Counted from the stretch's first letter, positions 36,646 through 47,379 are shown. The stretch is 56,155 nucleotides of DNA from Pseudomonadota bacterium (GCA_024229515.1 JAAESI010000125.1:1-56155), one strand, 5' to 3'. Numbers and translations: made by a program. Notes: generated by a model not told the origin, from the sequence alone.

Positions 36646-37419
36646 CTACTTGAGCTGGTTCGTCATCTGGAGCATCTCGTCGGCCGTGGAGATGGCCTTG
36701 GAGGTCAGTTCGTAGGAGCGCTGCGCCATGATCATGGCGATGAGTTCTTCGGCGACGTCGACGTTGGAGCCCTCGAGGGCGTAGCCGCGGACCCCGCCGT
36801 AGCCTTCGACGCCGGGGGTGCCCCGGGAGGCGTCGCCGCTGGAGTCGGTGGCCCGGTACAAGCCCGCGCCGAGGCCTTCGAGGCCGGCCGGGTTGCTGAA
36901 GCGGGCCAGCTCGATCTGACCGATCTGCGACTCCTCGCCGTCGAGGATCGAGGTGATGATCCCGTCCTCGGCGACGTTGAAGGAGCCGCCCTCGGGGATG
37001 GTGATGCCGCCCGCGAGCTTCTCGCCGCCAGCCGTGATCAGGTTCCCCTCGGCGTCGACGCCGAAGTTGCCGTTGCGGGTGTACAGCTCCTCGCCCTCGG
37101 GAGACTCCACCACAAAGAACCCGTCGCCCATGATCGCCATGTCGGTGGCGGTCGAGGACTCGACGAGGGCGCCCTGGCCGAAGTCGCGAGCGACCTGCGC
37201 GGTGCGCGTGCCGTGGCCGATCTCGACGGTGTCGTTGCGCTGCGCGCCCGCCGCCGTCTCGCCGCCGCCCGTACGCACCTTTTGGTAGTACAGATCCTCG
37301 AACTCGGCGGTGCCCTTCTTGAAGCCCGTCGTGTTCACGTTGGCGAGGTTGTTGGAGATGTTGTCGATGCGGACCTGCTGGGCTTTCATGCCCGTGGCCG
37401 CGGTGAAGAGTGAGCGCAT
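36646..37419 (-). CDS. flgG: Flagellar distal rod protein FlgG
   Basis: 257 residues. The N-terminal MRSLFTAATGMKAQQ and NISNNLANVNTTGFKKG is the rod signature, followed by EFEDLYYQ, IMGDGFFVV and the C-terminal LEGSNVDVAEELIAMIMAQR and YELTSKAISTADEMLQ. It is slightly shorter than the usual 260-262 residues but complete. Starts 11 nt after the flgF stop. Confidence 0.96.
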   Translation of the reverse strand: MRSLFTAATGMKAQQVRIDNISNNLANVNTTGFKKGTAEFEDLYYQKVRTGGGETAAGAQRNDTVEIGHGTRTAQVARDFGQGALVESSTATDMAIMGDGFFVVESPEGEELYTRNGNFGVDAEGNLITAGGEKLAGGITIPEGGSFNVAEDGIITSILDGEESQIGQIELARFSNPAGLEGLGAGLYRATDSSGDASRGTPGVEGYGGVRGYALEGSNVDVAEELIAMIMAQRSYELTSKAISTADEMLQMTNQLK

Positions 37420-37430
37420 CTTGGCCTCCC

Positions 37431-38183
37431 TTACCGGTCGATTCGACCGACGGTTGTGTTGAGCTGCTGGTCCAGTTCGGTGGACGTCTCGAGCGACTTC
37501 TGGAACGCCTCGTAGTAGCGGCTGATCGCGATCAGCTCGGTGAGGGCCCGCACGGGCTCCACGTTGCTGCCTTCGAGGTGGTATTGGCGCACGACGGCGC
37601 TCTCGGATTCGATGACCTCCTGGCCGTCCGCGATGGTCCAGACGTTGCCGCCGGCCTTGCTCAGCAGGGAGCGGTCCTCGACGTCGACGACACCGATCTG
37701 GCCGACCTTGGCGCCATCGACGCGCACGGCCCCGGACTCCTCGATCAGGAGCTCGCCGGGTTGGATCTTGATGGCCTTGCCGCCGTCGTCGAGCACGCGT
37801 TGTCCGGCGCCGGTGCTCAGGTAGCTCTCGACGTCGACGCCGAAGCTGCCATCGCGGGTCAGGAGCACTTCGCCGCCCTCGCCCTGGACCTGGAAGAAGC
37901 CCTCGCCCTGGAGCGCCACGTGGGTGGCGCTGCCGGAGTTCATGAGGCTGCCCTGTTCGAAGCTGGTGGCTTCGCCGTCCAGCGAGTTCCAGGCGGCGGC
38001 GAGCCGCGCCTCGGCGCTGTCGGGGTCGAGCCCCTGGGCCCCTTCGGGCGACTTCAGGCTGAACACCGCACGGTCGGACTTGAAGCCCGTGGTGTTCACG
38101 TTGGCGAGGTTGTTGGAGAGCACGTCGAGCATGTGCAGCGCTCGGGTACCTCCACTCATCGCCGGATAGATTTCACGTCCCAT
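37431..38183 (-). CDS. flgF: Flagellar proximal rod protein FlgF
   Basis: 250 residues. MGREIYPAMSGGTRALHMLD and LSNNLANVNTTGFKSDRAVF are the FlgF/G signature. The C-terminal LEGSNVEPVRALTELIAISRYYEAFQ is typical. I kept the first ATG because family members start with M-x-R-x-IY-x-A-x-SG. First gene of the basal-body operon; a sigma-54-type site lies immediately upstream and would give a very short leader. Confidence 0.93.
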   Translation of the reverse strand: MGREIYPAMSGGTRALHMLDVLSNNLANVNTTGFKSDRAVFSLKSPEGAQGLDPDSAEARLAAAWNSLDGEATSFEQGSLMNSGSATHVALQGEGFFQVQGEGGEVLLTRDGSFGVDVESYLSTGAGQRVLDDGGKAIKIQPGELLIEESGAVRVDGAKVGQIGVVDVEDRSLLSKAGGNVWTIADGQEVIESESAVVRQYHLEGSNVEPVRALTELIAISRYYEAFQKSLETSTELDQQLNTTVGRIDR

Positions 38184-38197
38184 GGGCCGGTGGCTGC

Positions 38198-38213
38198 TGC
38201 ATGGGGTGTGCCA
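38198..38213 (-). promoter_or_regulatory. sigma-54-type promoter upstream of flgF
   Basis: Read on the minus strand TGGCACACCCCATGCA matches the RpoN consensus TGGCACG-N4-TTGCW at all invariant GG/GC positions with the right spacing. The same pattern occurs upstream of flhA (TGGCACACCCCTCGCA). The predicted transcript would start only about 5 nt before the flgF ATG, which is unusually short. Confidence 0.6.
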
Positions 38214-38356
38214 CTGGGGCTACGTGCGGCGTTTGGGGGATTTTGCGGGGCGCGCCGGGGCCGGGATCGTCAGGAAGCTGACAGCAAGACGCATCAGCGT
38301 CGCGCAGCGCCGCCCTCCCCGAGGGGCACGAAGCGCCCGAAGGGGAGACAAGGGCA

Positions 38357-38502
38357 GCGTAGTTCCAAGGAAGCCCCGTGGATCGCCCGGCGGCCGAGAT
38401 CAAAAGCGACGTTTGAGCGGCTACCAGACGGTGTACACCCCCGCTGCCAACACTCTCCCACTCCGAACCGGCGCGCACCCCAAGCGGTGCGCGGGCACCG
38501 CT
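38357..38502 (+). repeat. dispersed structured repeat, copy A
   Basis: About 146 bp. The first 46 bases are identical to copy C (51641 onward), and most of the rest aligns with copies B and C. It ends with a strong hairpin AGCGGTGC-N4-GCACCGCT (38483-38502). A second hairpin of the family (AGCCGC...GCGGCT in B and C) is decayed here. It is not coding: frames are not conserved between copies. Confidence 0.75.
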
Positions 38503-38686
38503 CGCAGTTTGAAGCTCCTGGCTGTTCGAAGCCTTCGCTCGGTCGGCCGTGAGATCGCGGCATCCGTGGTTCGGCCCACCGGGAGATCACGGCATCCGGG
38601 GATGCCGCAGCAGCGATCGGATGCCGATGGCTTCGCGGCATCCGAACCGCGGACGCCAGTAGACGGCCGGAATCCCACGGGCGTCG

Positions 38687-38860
38687 AGCGGTGCCCACGC
38701 ACCGCTTGGAGCTTCGACCGGGTTCGGAGTGGAAGGGTGTTGCAGCCGAGATGTACAACCTCGGGCAGCCGCTAAAACGCGGCTTGTGATCTCGGCCGCC
38801 TGACGATCCACGGCGCTTCCTTGGCGACTACGCGCCCTTCGGGGCGCGGCGCTGAGCGCC
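38687..38860 (-). repeat. dispersed structured repeat, copy B (inverted)
   Basis: Reverse-oriented copy of the same family. It includes hairpins AGCGGTGC-N4-GCACCGCT (38687-38706) and the AGCCGC/GCGGCT stem, plus a GC-rich stem around 38830-38848. With copy A it forms a long imperfect inverted repeat around about 185 bp. Confidence 0.75.
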
Positions 38861-38885
38861 TTGCTGCAACCTCTTCCAACTTCGA

Positions 38886-38984
38886 CGCGAAGCGCTAGAT
38901 GCCCCCGGGTCTCCCTCCCAACCCAACGGGCGCCCGCGTGTGTTCGCGAGCCGAGAACCTCCCCCGCGAAGCGCTAGATGCCCC
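38886..38984. repeat. 20-bp direct repeat pair at the 3' end of the protease gene
   Basis: CGCGAAGCGCTAGATGCCCC occurs at 38886-38905 and again at 38965-38984, 79 bp apart. The second copy covers the stop codon and last residues of the metalloprotease gene. Confidence 0.8.
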
Positions 38985-40572
38985 GACGCCGCTTCACAAG
39001 CGGCACCAGCAGCAGCAGCAGCGCCACCGGCGTCGCCGATCCGTCACCGGCGGAGTCGCAGCCGCAGCCGAGGTTGAACGACGGGTCGATCTCGTCGTCC
39101 TCGAACCAGTCGGCGAAGTTGTCGTCGCCCAGCCCGTTCTGGCCGTCGTCGCCGCCGTTGTTCCCGTTGCCGCCGTCCTCCTCTTCGGAGTCGGGAATGC
39201 CGTCGTTGTCGGAGTCCTCGTCGAGGTAGTCCGGATCGCCGTCACCGTCGGTGTCGTCGGGGTTCTCGGGGTCGTCGCCGGCCTCTTCTTCGTCGGGGAT
39301 GCCGTCGCCGTCGGAGTCCTCGTCGAGGAAGTCGGGGTCGCCGTCGCCGTCGGTGTCCTCGTCGCCTTCCTCGGAATCCGGGATGCCGTCGCCGTCGGAG
39401 TCCTCGTCGAGGAAGTCAGGCTCGCCGTCGTCGTCGGTGTCGACCGGATCCTCTGGATCGTCGCCGGCTTCGTCCTCGTCCGGGATGCCGTCGTCGTCGG
39501 AGTCCTCGTCGATGAAGTCGGGCACGCCGTCGCCGTCGGTGTCGTCGGGACCTTCCTCGGAGTCGGGGATCGAGTCGTCATCGCTGTCGGTGTCGATGAA
39601 GTCGGGGGTGCCGTCACCGTCCGTGTCCACCGGGGAGCCGGGCACGGGGCCGGCTTCGTCCGCGTCCGGGATGCCGTCGCCGTCGCTGTCGGTGTCCACG
39701 AAGTCGGGGATCCCGTCGCCGTCCGTGTCGCCCGAGCCCTCGGTGCCGTCGGGGATGCCGTCGCTGTCGCTGTCGGGGCCGAAGGCGTCGTCGTCCGCAC
39801 CGGAGCCGCCCGCGCCGGGGTCGCTGCCGCTGCCCTCCTCGTCGCACCCGTCGGCCGAAGAGGCCTGCTCACCGGGACCGTTGCTGCCGTTGGGATCGGG
39901 GACGCAGGTCCCCTCCTCGCAGTTGAAGCCGCAGCCGCAGTAGTCGTCGCCGCCGCGCTCGTCGCAGGTCGTTCCACCCGAGGGGTACAGCGTGCAGATC
40001 CCCTCGGTGTCGTCGCAGCTGAGGATCTGGTCGTCCGAGCCGCCGGAGTAGCAGGCCGCCATCGTGGCGCCGCCGTGCGACGAGTGGTCCAGGCCGAGCC
40101 AGTGACCGACCTCGTGGGTCATGACGGACTGCAGGTCGTTGCCGCCGCCGCCGGTGGACCACGTGTAGGTGACCGCGTTGAAAACGATCGCCGCGGTGGA
40201 GATGGAGCAGCCGCCGCCGGGGGTGGGGGTGGCGTAGGCGAGGATGTTCTCGTCCATCGGCCAGCCGACGTTGTTCTCGAAGAAGACGATCGAGCCCTGG
40301 CCGTCCGGCACCGAGCCGCTGGTCGTCGCCGTCTGCGTGGCCGTGATCTGCGAGCAGCCGGGGTTGCCCCACTCATCGAAGCTGTCCTGGACGATCTGCG
40401 ACAGCTCCCCCGCCGACACGTCGTTGGACAGGTAGTTGCTCATCAGGTGCCACGAGGTCGTGCCGCCGGGCCAGCTGGGGTGCTGGCAGCCGAAGTCCAG
40501 ATCGGCCCACGCCGACGCGGTGGCGGGGAGCAGCAGACTGGCCGCGGCCAGAAGGGGGAGGAGGCGGGTCAT
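38974..40572 (-). CDS. Matrixin-like secreted metalloprotease with thrombospondin-type-3 repeats and MYXO-CTERM-like tail
   Basis: 532 residues from the ATG at 40570-40572, overlapping the previous gene by four bases (ATGA). A signal peptide ([15 protein letters not shown]) precedes a matrixin-type catalytic domain with [11 protein letters not shown] at residues 153-163 (three zinc His and catalytic Glu intact). A Cys-rich segment follows, then some 220 residues of DxDxDGxPD calcium-binding repeats (TSP3 type). The end is [10 protein letters not shown], a hydrophobic helix and KRRRG, matching MYXO-CTERM sorting. Probably a surface-displayed, calcium-stabilised protease. Confidence 0.85.
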   Translation of the reverse strand: MTRLLPLLAAASLLLPATASAWADLDFGCQHPSWPGGTTSWHLMSNYLSNDVSAGELSQIVQDSFDEWGNPGCSQITATQTATTSGSVPDGQGSIVFFENNVGWPMDENILAYATPTPGGGCSISTAAIVFNAVTYTWSTGGGGNDLQSVMTHEVGHWLGLDHSSHGGATMAACYSGGSDDQILSCDDTEGICTLYPSGGTTCDERGGDDYCGCGFNCEEGTCVPDPNGSNGPGEQASSADGCDEEGSGSDPGAGGSGADDDAFGPDSDSDGIPDGTEGSGDTDGDGIPDFVDTDSDGDGIPDADEAGPVPGSPVDTDGDGTPDFIDTDSDDDSIPDSEEGPDDTDGDGVPDFIDEDSDDDGIPDEDEAGDDPEDPVDTDDDGEPDFLDEDSDGDGIPDSEEGDEDTDGDGDPDFLDEDSDGDGIPDEEEAGDDPENPDDTDGDGDPDYLDEDSDNDGIPDSEEEDGGNGNNGGDDGQNGLGDDNFADWFEDDEIDPSFNLGCGCDSAGDGSATPVALLLLLVPLVKRRRGI

Positions 40573-41078
40573 CGGACCGCCGCGGCGAGCACGTCGAGGC
40601 TCACCGTCTGGCTCGGGGGCCGGTAGGCGACGAGGTTGCCCTGATCGTCCCGCACGTACGCGCTCACGTGCAGTTGGCGGGTCGCAACCGAGCCGAGGAG
40701 GCCGTCGGTCACCGTCATCTTGCTCTGGCCCATGGCAGTGACCCACCAGGCGCCGTCGGCGAAGCGGAGGAACACGACCGTGCGCTCACCGTCGGCGAAC
40801 TGCTCGACCCCGGGCACGGGCACGGCGCCCCCGAGGGTGCGGAACCAAAGCTCCGTCGGCGGGGTCCCGCGCAGGGTCTGCTCGACGGCGATGCGGGTCT
40901 CGTTGACCTCGATGCCGTACTCGTCCAGGTACGCGCCGCGCTGCTCGATCACGGTCCCGAGCACCACCGCGTCGCTCTGCCGCGTCAGCTCCTCGAGGTC
41001 AACGAAGACGACGCTCAACGCGCTGGCGACGGCGGGCAGCAGCAGCAGGACGGCGAGGACGGTGGCGGGCAGACGCAT
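40569..41078 (-). CDS. Exported protein coupled to the metalloprotease
   Basis: 169 residues from the ATG at 41076-41078 ([20 protein letters not shown]), which gives a good signal peptide. The mature part ([21 protein letters not shown], ...LWFRTLGG..., [19 protein letters not shown]) resembles a small beta-rich domain often found just upstream of matrixin-like proteases in myxobacteria. No named family recalled. Overlap with the protease suggests an inhibitor, chaperone or co-secreted partner; this is inference. Confidence 0.65.
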   Translation of the reverse strand: MRLPATVLAVLLLLPAVASALSVVFVDLEELTRQSDAVVLGTVIEQRGAYLDEYGIEVNETRIAVEQTLRGTPPTELWFRTLGGAVPVPGVEQFADGERTVVFLRFADGAWWVTAMGQSKMTVTDGLLGSVATRQLHVSAYVRDDQGNLVAYRPPSQTVSLDVLAAAVR

Positions 41079-41238
41079 CGGTTGAACTCCCAGGTGGTCA
41101 CTAGCGCGACCAGCCACCTGAAAATACTTGTCAACCGTCTGTTAAAGAAGTTGTGGAGTTATGAAGTTATGGAGGGCCGCAACAGCTGACAACGGGCTCC
41201 GTTACGTTGGGAAAGACTTGGATCACCATGGTGGCTGC
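41079..41238. other. divergent intergenic region
   Basis: 160 bp between divergently transcribed exported-protein genes. It is AT-richer than its surroundings, with short repeats of GAAGTT/GAGTTATGAAGTTATGGAG around 41148-41170. No clear promoter pair could be picked. Confidence 0.35.
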
Positions 41239-41859
41239 ATGACGACACGCGCCCTCCCCTTCCTCGCCGTGCTGATGCTCCTGGGCGCCTGTGTTCCCGA
41301 GCCCGCTCCGGAGCCCCCGTTCGACGGCGTCACCCTTGAGGTGGACGCGGCCGCGCCCGACGGCACCCACCCCGACGGCTGGTTCTGCGACGGCGAGCCC
41401 CAGGCGCGCTACGCGGCGGTCCTGGACGAGAACGGCGGCTTCGCTGGACTGGACCTGCTCGTCTGCGTGCCCGGCGCGGCGTTCGACTTCAATCTGGACG
41501 CCGCCTGCGAGCAGCCCGCCGGGGACCTCGAGGTCAGCGCCTACCTCAACGGCGCGTTCCCCGTCGGCGAGGGCGAGGTCCCCATCGACGGCGAGACGTT
41601 CGACCGGCGCGGCCTGGTCCTCGCCATCGAGCACGCCGACAGCGGAAACCACGCCACGGTGCTCGAGCCGGACGATCCCTACGCCAACGCCACTGTGAAC
41701 GTCGTCGGTGAAGCCGAGGGTTCCCTCACCTGGACCGACGTGGAGTGGGGCTGCGCCCTGGGCGGCGTCGGCAGCGCCAGCAGCGCCGAGGTGGTCGTCA
41801 CCTGGGACCTGGACGACGCCTCCCCCGTCGAGATCCACACCTACGCCGACGAGCCGTAG
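41239..41859 (+). CDS. Lipoprotein of unknown function
   Basis: 206 residues from the ATG at 41239-41241. Signal ends LMLLGAC, a canonical lipobox. The mature protein is acidic and beta-rich, with four Cys residues (WFCDGE, LLVCVPG, DAACEQ, EWGCAL) that could form two disulfides. No family recognised. It converges with the next minus-strand lipoprotein gene (6 nt apart). Confidence 0.7.
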   Translation: MTTRALPFLAVLMLLGACVPEPAPEPPFDGVTLEVDAAAPDGTHPDGWFCDGEPQARYAAVLDENGGFAGLDLLVCVPGAAFDFNLDAACEQPAGDLEVSAYLNGAFPVGEGEVPIDGETFDRRGLVLAIEHADSGNHATVLEPDDPYANATVNVVGEAEGSLTWTDVEWGCALGGVGSASSAEVVVTWDLDDASPVEIHTYADEP

Positions 41860-41865
41860 CGCGGC

Positions 41866-42606
41866 CTACTCGAAGGGGTCTACGACCAGCTTGCTGCGCA
41901 CCGATGAGCTGCACTCGCCGCCCTGCCCCTGCCCCCCGCAGAACGGCTGATCCAGCCACGCGTCGTCGCCGGAGAAGCCGATGGCGGTCAGGTCGGTCCA
42001 CCGCGGCGACGCCTCTTCCCCCGCGTTGACGATGGGCGGGAGCACGTCGAAGGCCTCGATGTCATCGACGTTGTCGGGGGCGCAGTCCTCGTCCAGGCAG
42101 GGCGCCCACTCCGCCGACTCGCAGGCATCGATCGAGTGGTAGGTGGCGTGCTTGCCGTCCGAGCTGATGATCAGCTGACCGACCGTGCCCTCCTGAGCCG
42201 CAAGGTCCTTGCCCCCCGCCGTGAGCACGACGAGGGTCTCGCCCTGGACCGAGTCGCCGAGGAGCTCCTCCAGCTGCGGCAGCTGCTCTTCCAGGGTCGT
42301 CGGGACGGTGGGGTTGTCGTCGGCGACGTTGTGGATCTCGGCGAGGTCGGGGAACAGCGTGCGCAGGTCCACGCCGGCCGCGTCCGGCCAGGCGGCGGAG
42401 TCGTTGGAGGACAGGAGCCCGGGGTAGGCGAGGTCGTCGTCCGAGGCGCCGCGACCGGCGGTGACGGCGCCGCCCAGGAAGATGGTGCGGGCGGGATCGT
42501 CCGGGACGTAGCCGTCCGGGAGGTGGTGGCCGACGGCGGGCGGAGGCTCGCTGCAGCCGACCAGGGCCAGGAGCAAGATTCCCAGGATGCGCGAGTTCGG
42601 GATCAT
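41866..42606 (-). CDS. SGNH-hydrolase-like lipoprotein, catalytic Ser lost
   Basis: 246 residues. Lipobox LVGC follows LGILLLA. The segment IFLGGAVTAGRGASDDDLAYPGLL aligns with block I of SGNH/GDSL hydrolases (GDSxTxG), and LVVLTAGGKDL with block III (GGND). At block I the catalytic Ser is replaced by Ala and the preceding Asp by Gly. The C-terminal third is Cys-rich. Probably a non-catalytic carbohydrate or ester-binding protein. Family call moderate. Confidence 0.6.
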   Translation of the reverse strand: MIPNSRILGILLLALVGCSEPPPAVGHHLPDGYVPDDPARTIFLGGAVTAGRGASDDDLAYPGLLSSNDSAAWPDAAGVDLRTLFPDLAEIHNVADDNPTVPTTLEEQLPQLEELLGDSVQGETLVVLTAGGKDLAAQEGTVGQLIISSDGKHATYHSIDACESAEWAPCLDEDCAPDNVDDIEAFDVLPPIVNAGEEASPRWTDLTAIGFSGDDAWLDQPFCGGQGQGGECSSSVRSKLVVDPFE

Positions 42607-42658
42607 CCCCTTCAGGATCGCACGAAGTGCGCCGGATCGAAGGGAGGGTTTCGACCCC

Positions 42659-43105
42659 TCAGTCGGCGTCGACCGCCGTGCCCTCGAGCACGATCTCCGC
42701 CGTGTCTTCCTCCCACGCCTCGTTGGCGAAGGAGCCCTCCACCACGATGATCAGGTTCGCCGTCGCGTCGGACTCGAACTCGGGGGAGTAGCGCACCACG
42801 AGCTCGGCCTCGGAGCCGCGGGGGAGCGACGATTCGTAGCCCTGGATGAGCGACCAGTCCTGCTCGCCGGCGACGTGCACGATGCGGGTCGTCAAGATGT
42901 CGACGGAGCCAGGGCCCTCGTTCGTGACGACCACGGTGGTGTCGGTGGGCTCGTCCAGCCCGCCCCCCTCGACGGCCACATCGACCACGATGGGGCCGAT
43001 TGGGGTGACCGCGAGCACGCCCAGGTTCTGGCGGAACTCATCGTCGGAGCCGCACGCGGCGAGCGCGCCCAGCAACAACACAAACGCAATACGTCGAACG
43101 ATCAC
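42659..43105 (-). CDS. Small lipoprotein with Ig-like beta domain
   Basis: 148 residues; lipobox LAAC after LLLGA. The mature part (LAVTPIGPIVVDVAVEGG, TTVVVTNEGPGSVDI, ...ELVVRYSPEFESDATA) looks like one Ig-like/CARDB or ASPM-SPD2-Hydin-type domain of the kind often seen in myxobacterial lipoproteins. No enzymatic motif. 52 nt before the SGNH-like gene, possibly one transcript. Confidence 0.65.
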   Translation of the reverse strand: MIVRRIAFVLLLGALAACGSDDEFRQNLGVLAVTPIGPIVVDVAVEGGGLDEPTDTTVVVTNEGPGSVDILTTRIVHVAGEQDWSLIQGYESSLPRGSEAELVVRYSPEFESDATANLIIVVEGSFANEAWEEDTAEIVLEGTAVDAD

Positions 43106-43215
43106 GGGCCGATTTCTACCACGCCTGAAGGAGCCCGCGACGCTCCTCGTGGCCGAGCCTGCTTGCTGCTGGGCCGGATCTTCCGCGCTACCCTCCGCGA
43201 TCTGCTGGAGGTTCG

Positions 43216-43899
43216 ATGTCCCTGAAGCTCATCTCGTTTTCGCTGTGCCCCTTCGTGCAGCGGGCCGCTATCTCCCTCCAAGAGCGGGGGGTGGAGTACG
43301 AGATCGAGTACATCGACCTGGCCAACAAGCCGGCGTGGTTTCTGGAGCTGTCGCCGACCGGCAAGGTCCCGGTCCTGCAGGTCGGCGACACGGTCCTGTT
43401 CGAGTCCCAGGTCATCGCCGAGTACCTGGACGAGACCCAGCCTCCGTCGCTGCACCCCACGGACGCGCTCGAGCGGGCCCGGCATCGCGCCTGGATCGAG
43501 TTCAGCAACGCGCTCGCCGGACCCGGCTGGATGATGGCCGCCGCGGCCGATGAAGAGGCCGTCCTGGCGCAGGCGGCCAAGGCAAAGGCGGCGGTGGCGC
43601 GCCTCGAGGCGGAGGTGGTGGGTCCCTTCTTCGGGGGGGAGGCGTTCTCGCTGGTGGACGCGGCGGCCGCGCCTTTGCTTCAGCGTCTCACGTGGACCCA
43701 GGACATCGCCCCCGAGTTGGACCTGTTCGAGGGCGCCCCCAAGGTGCGGGCGTGGACCGATGCGCTCCTGGCGCGGCCCAGCGTGCAGGCCTCGCTCCTC
43801 CCGAACATCCAGGAGGTCTTCGAAGGGGTCATCACCGACGGGGTCAGAGGCCAGGGGCCCACCTGGCTGGGCACCCGCCTCGCGCGGGTGAGCGTCTGA
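43216..43899 (+). CDS. Glutathione S-transferase family protein
   Basis: 227 residues. The N-terminal thioredoxin fold has CPFVQRAAISLQERGVEYE (Cys11-Pro-Phe), SPTGKVPVLQVGD (cis-Pro) and FESQVIAEYLDE (the Glu/Ser gamma-glutamyl site). An all-helical C-terminal domain follows. The CPFxxR motif suggests an omega/zeta or dehydroascorbate-reductase-like subgroup. Cytoplasmic. Convergent with nfo. Confidence 0.88.
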   Translation: MSLKLISFSLCPFVQRAAISLQERGVEYEIEYIDLANKPAWFLELSPTGKVPVLQVGDTVLFESQVIAEYLDETQPPSLHPTDALERARHRAWIEFSNALAGPGWMMAAAADEEAVLAQAAKAKAAVARLEAEVVGPFFGGEAFSLVDAAAAPLLQRLTWTQDIAPELDLFEGAPKVRAWTDALLARPSVQASLLPNIQEVFEGVITDGVRGQGPTWLGTRLARVSV

Positions 43900-43905
43900 T
43901 CAAAC

Positions 43906-44757
43906 TCAGGACGGCTTGACGCGCAGCCGCTTCATCCGACGGATTTCCTTGCTGTAGGGCTTCTTGCCCCGCTCCGCCGGCGTCTCCAGGAAGCCCGGGA
44001 CGTCCGCGAAGCGCGGGTCGGTCATCAGCCGCGCGAAGGCGTCGGTGCCGATGAGCCCTTTGCCGATGTTGGCGTGACGGTCGACCCGCGAGCCCAGCGG
44101 CTTGTCCGAGTCGTTGACGTGGAACGACGTCAGCTTGTCCAGCCCGACGACCTCGTCGAATTCCTGCCAGCACGCCTCCCAGCCGGACTCGGTGGAGATG
44201 TCGATCCCGGATGCGAACGCGTGCTGGGTGTCGAAGCAGACGCCCACCCGCTCGGGCTCGCTGACCTGGTCGAGGATCTGGCGCAGGTGGTCGAACCGGT
44301 AGCCGATGTTGGTCCCCTGCCCCGCCGTGTTCTCCAGCGTCGGCTGCACCTGGTACCCGTCGGTCGCCTCCAGGCACTGGCTGAGCCGCTCCGCGATGCG
44401 CTTGATGCCCACGTCCTCACCGTCCCCGAGGTGCGATCCGGGGTGGAAGATCAGCGACGGGATCTGCAGCCGCTCGCAGCGCTCGAGCTCCTCCAGCATC
44501 GTCGTCATCGACTTCTTTCGGAGCTCCTCGTCGGCGGTGCCGAGGTTCACCAGGTAGCTGCCGTGAGCGACGACCGCCTTCACCTTGCGGCGGGCGGCGT
44601 GCCGGGACTCTTCCCACTTCGCGACGATCTCGTCCGTGAGCGGCGGCGCGGCCCACGCGCGGGAGGTCCGCACGAACACCTGGAGCGCTTCGCAGTGATC
44701 GTCGAACGCACGGGTCCAGGCCTTGTGGACGCCGCCGGCGATCGATTCATGGGCCAT
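43906..44757 (-). CDS. nfo: Deoxyribonuclease IV (AP endonuclease)
   Basis: 283 residues. TIM-barrel AP endonuclease with metal ligands in HPGSHLG, ENTAGQG, CFDTQHAFASG, HVNDSD and DRHANIGKG, and the final ...FLETP. It cleaves at abasic sites in base excision repair, using zinc. Length is typical. It converges with the GST gene and diverges from the vWA lipoprotein gene. Confidence 0.95.
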   Translation of the reverse strand: MAHESIAGGVHKAWTRAFDDHCEALQVFVRTSRAWAAPPLTDEIVAKWEESRHAARRKVKAVVAHGSYLVNLGTADEELRKKSMTTMLEELERCERLQIPSLIFHPGSHLGDGEDVGIKRIAERLSQCLEATDGYQVQPTLENTAGQGTNIGYRFDHLRQILDQVSEPERVGVCFDTQHAFASGIDISTESGWEACWQEFDEVVGLDKLTSFHVNDSDKPLGSRVDRHANIGKGLIGTDAFARLMTDPRFADVPGFLETPAERGKKPYSKEIRRMKRLRVKPS

Positions 44758-44855
44758 ACGGATGCGCCGGCGCAGGACGATTTTGCTTGACTGTTACCTA
44801 ACTCCTTCCTGACATTTTCTTGACATTCGGTCTCAGGCGTCCAAGGCTCTTGTTC

Positions 44856-46508
<1,653 letters not shown>

Positions 46509-46515
46509 CGGGCCG

Positions 46516-47379
46516 CTACTTCTTCTTCTTCGGCCGGCGACGCGTCAGATCGATGGTCTCGCCGGGCTTGAGCAGCGGCGCGAGTCGGCCGCGCAGGCGA
46601 AGGCAGGCCTCGGTGTGGAGCTGGCTCACGCGGCTCTCGCTCACGCCCAGGACCTCGCCGATCTCCTTCAGGTTCATCTCGCGGTAGTAGTACATCGTCA
46701 GCACGTCGCGAAGCCGCTCGGGCAGGCCGTTCTGGATGGCGTCCGCCAGGGCCGAGATGGCCTCGGTCTTGTCCAACGCCGAGTCCGGCCGGTCCGCACG
46801 CACGTCCTCGATGACGTCCGCGAGCGTGCCCCGGCCTTCGTCCCGTTCGGACCGCGGTCCGTCGATCGACACCAGGTTGATGCTGCGAACCTCGTCCAGG
46901 AGGTTGTGGTACTGCCGCATCGTCAGGCCCATCTTCTCGGCGATCTCCTCCCGCTCGGGGGGGCGACCGAGGCTGAGTTCGAGCGCCCGCGTCGTCTTCT
47001 GCAGCTGGTTGCTCTTCTCCCGCACGGTGCGCGTGACGGGGTCGAGGCCTCGAAGCAGGTCGAGGATGGCGCCGCGGATGCGGAACTCCACGTACGTGCC
47101 GAACTTCGTGTTCTTGGACGGGTCGTACTTGTCGACGGCATCCAGCAGGCCGAGCACGCCCGAGTTGATCAGGTCATCCAACTCCAGCGCCGCGTGCGAC
47201 GGGAGTCGGTGCATGATCCGGCGGGCGATGAACATCACCTTGCGCGCGTAGGTGCCGATCACCTCCTCGCGGGTCTTGCCGTCGATCAGCGTGACCGGTC
47301 CGGGCTCAGCGCCGGAAGCCAGTCGGGCCTGCGCACGAGCACGGTCGTACTGCGCGATGCGGGTCGCCAACGAACTCAT
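46516..47379 (-). CDS. fliA: Flagellar sigma factor FliA (sigma-28)
   Basis: 287 residues, with a longer N-terminus than E. coli FliA (239). Region 2 is ELDDLINSGVLGLLDAVDKYDP...FGTYVEFRIRGAILDLLR. Region 3 is GRPPEREEIAEKMGLTMRQY. Region 4 is ERLRDVLTMYYYREMNLKEIGEVLGVSESRVSQLHTEA (split). The C-terminus is Lys/Arg-rich. It should read the sigma-28 sites at 29928, 22585 and 33285 and be inhibited by FlgM. It overlaps flhG by four bases (ATGA). Confidence 0.93.
   Translation of the reverse strand: MSSLATRIAQYDRARAQARLASGAEPGPVTLIDGKTREEVIGTYARKVMFIARRIMHRLPSHAALELDDLINSGVLGLLDAVDKYDPSKNTKFGTYVEFRIRGAILDLLRGLDPVTRTVREKSNQLQKTTRALELSLGRPPEREEIAEKMGLTMRQYHNLLDEVRSINLVSIDGPRSERDEGRGTLADVIEDVRADRPDSALDKTEAISALADAIQNGLPERLRDVLTMYYYREMNLKEIGEVLGVSESRVSQLHTEACLRLRGRLAPLLKPGETIDLTRRRPKKKK

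Larger units (their letters stand above)
38184..38973. other. 790-bp non-coding region with repeats
   Basis: There is no credible gene here. The stretch holds a sigma-54-type site, two copies of a dispersed repeat in opposite orientation (38357-38502 and 38687-38860), a central segment with several GCGGCATCC-type inverted and direct motifs (about 38550-38650), and a 20-bp direct repeat pair near the protease gene end. Confidence 0.7.

Noticed and set aside
38421..38702. Short ORFs within the 38.2-39.0 kb gap
   Set aside because: Frames differ between repeat copies and contain stops in copy B; the region behaves as non-coding repeat.
44819..44850. Promoter TTGACA before the vWA gene
   Set aside because: TTGACA is present but no acceptable -10 lies 16-18 nt downstream.
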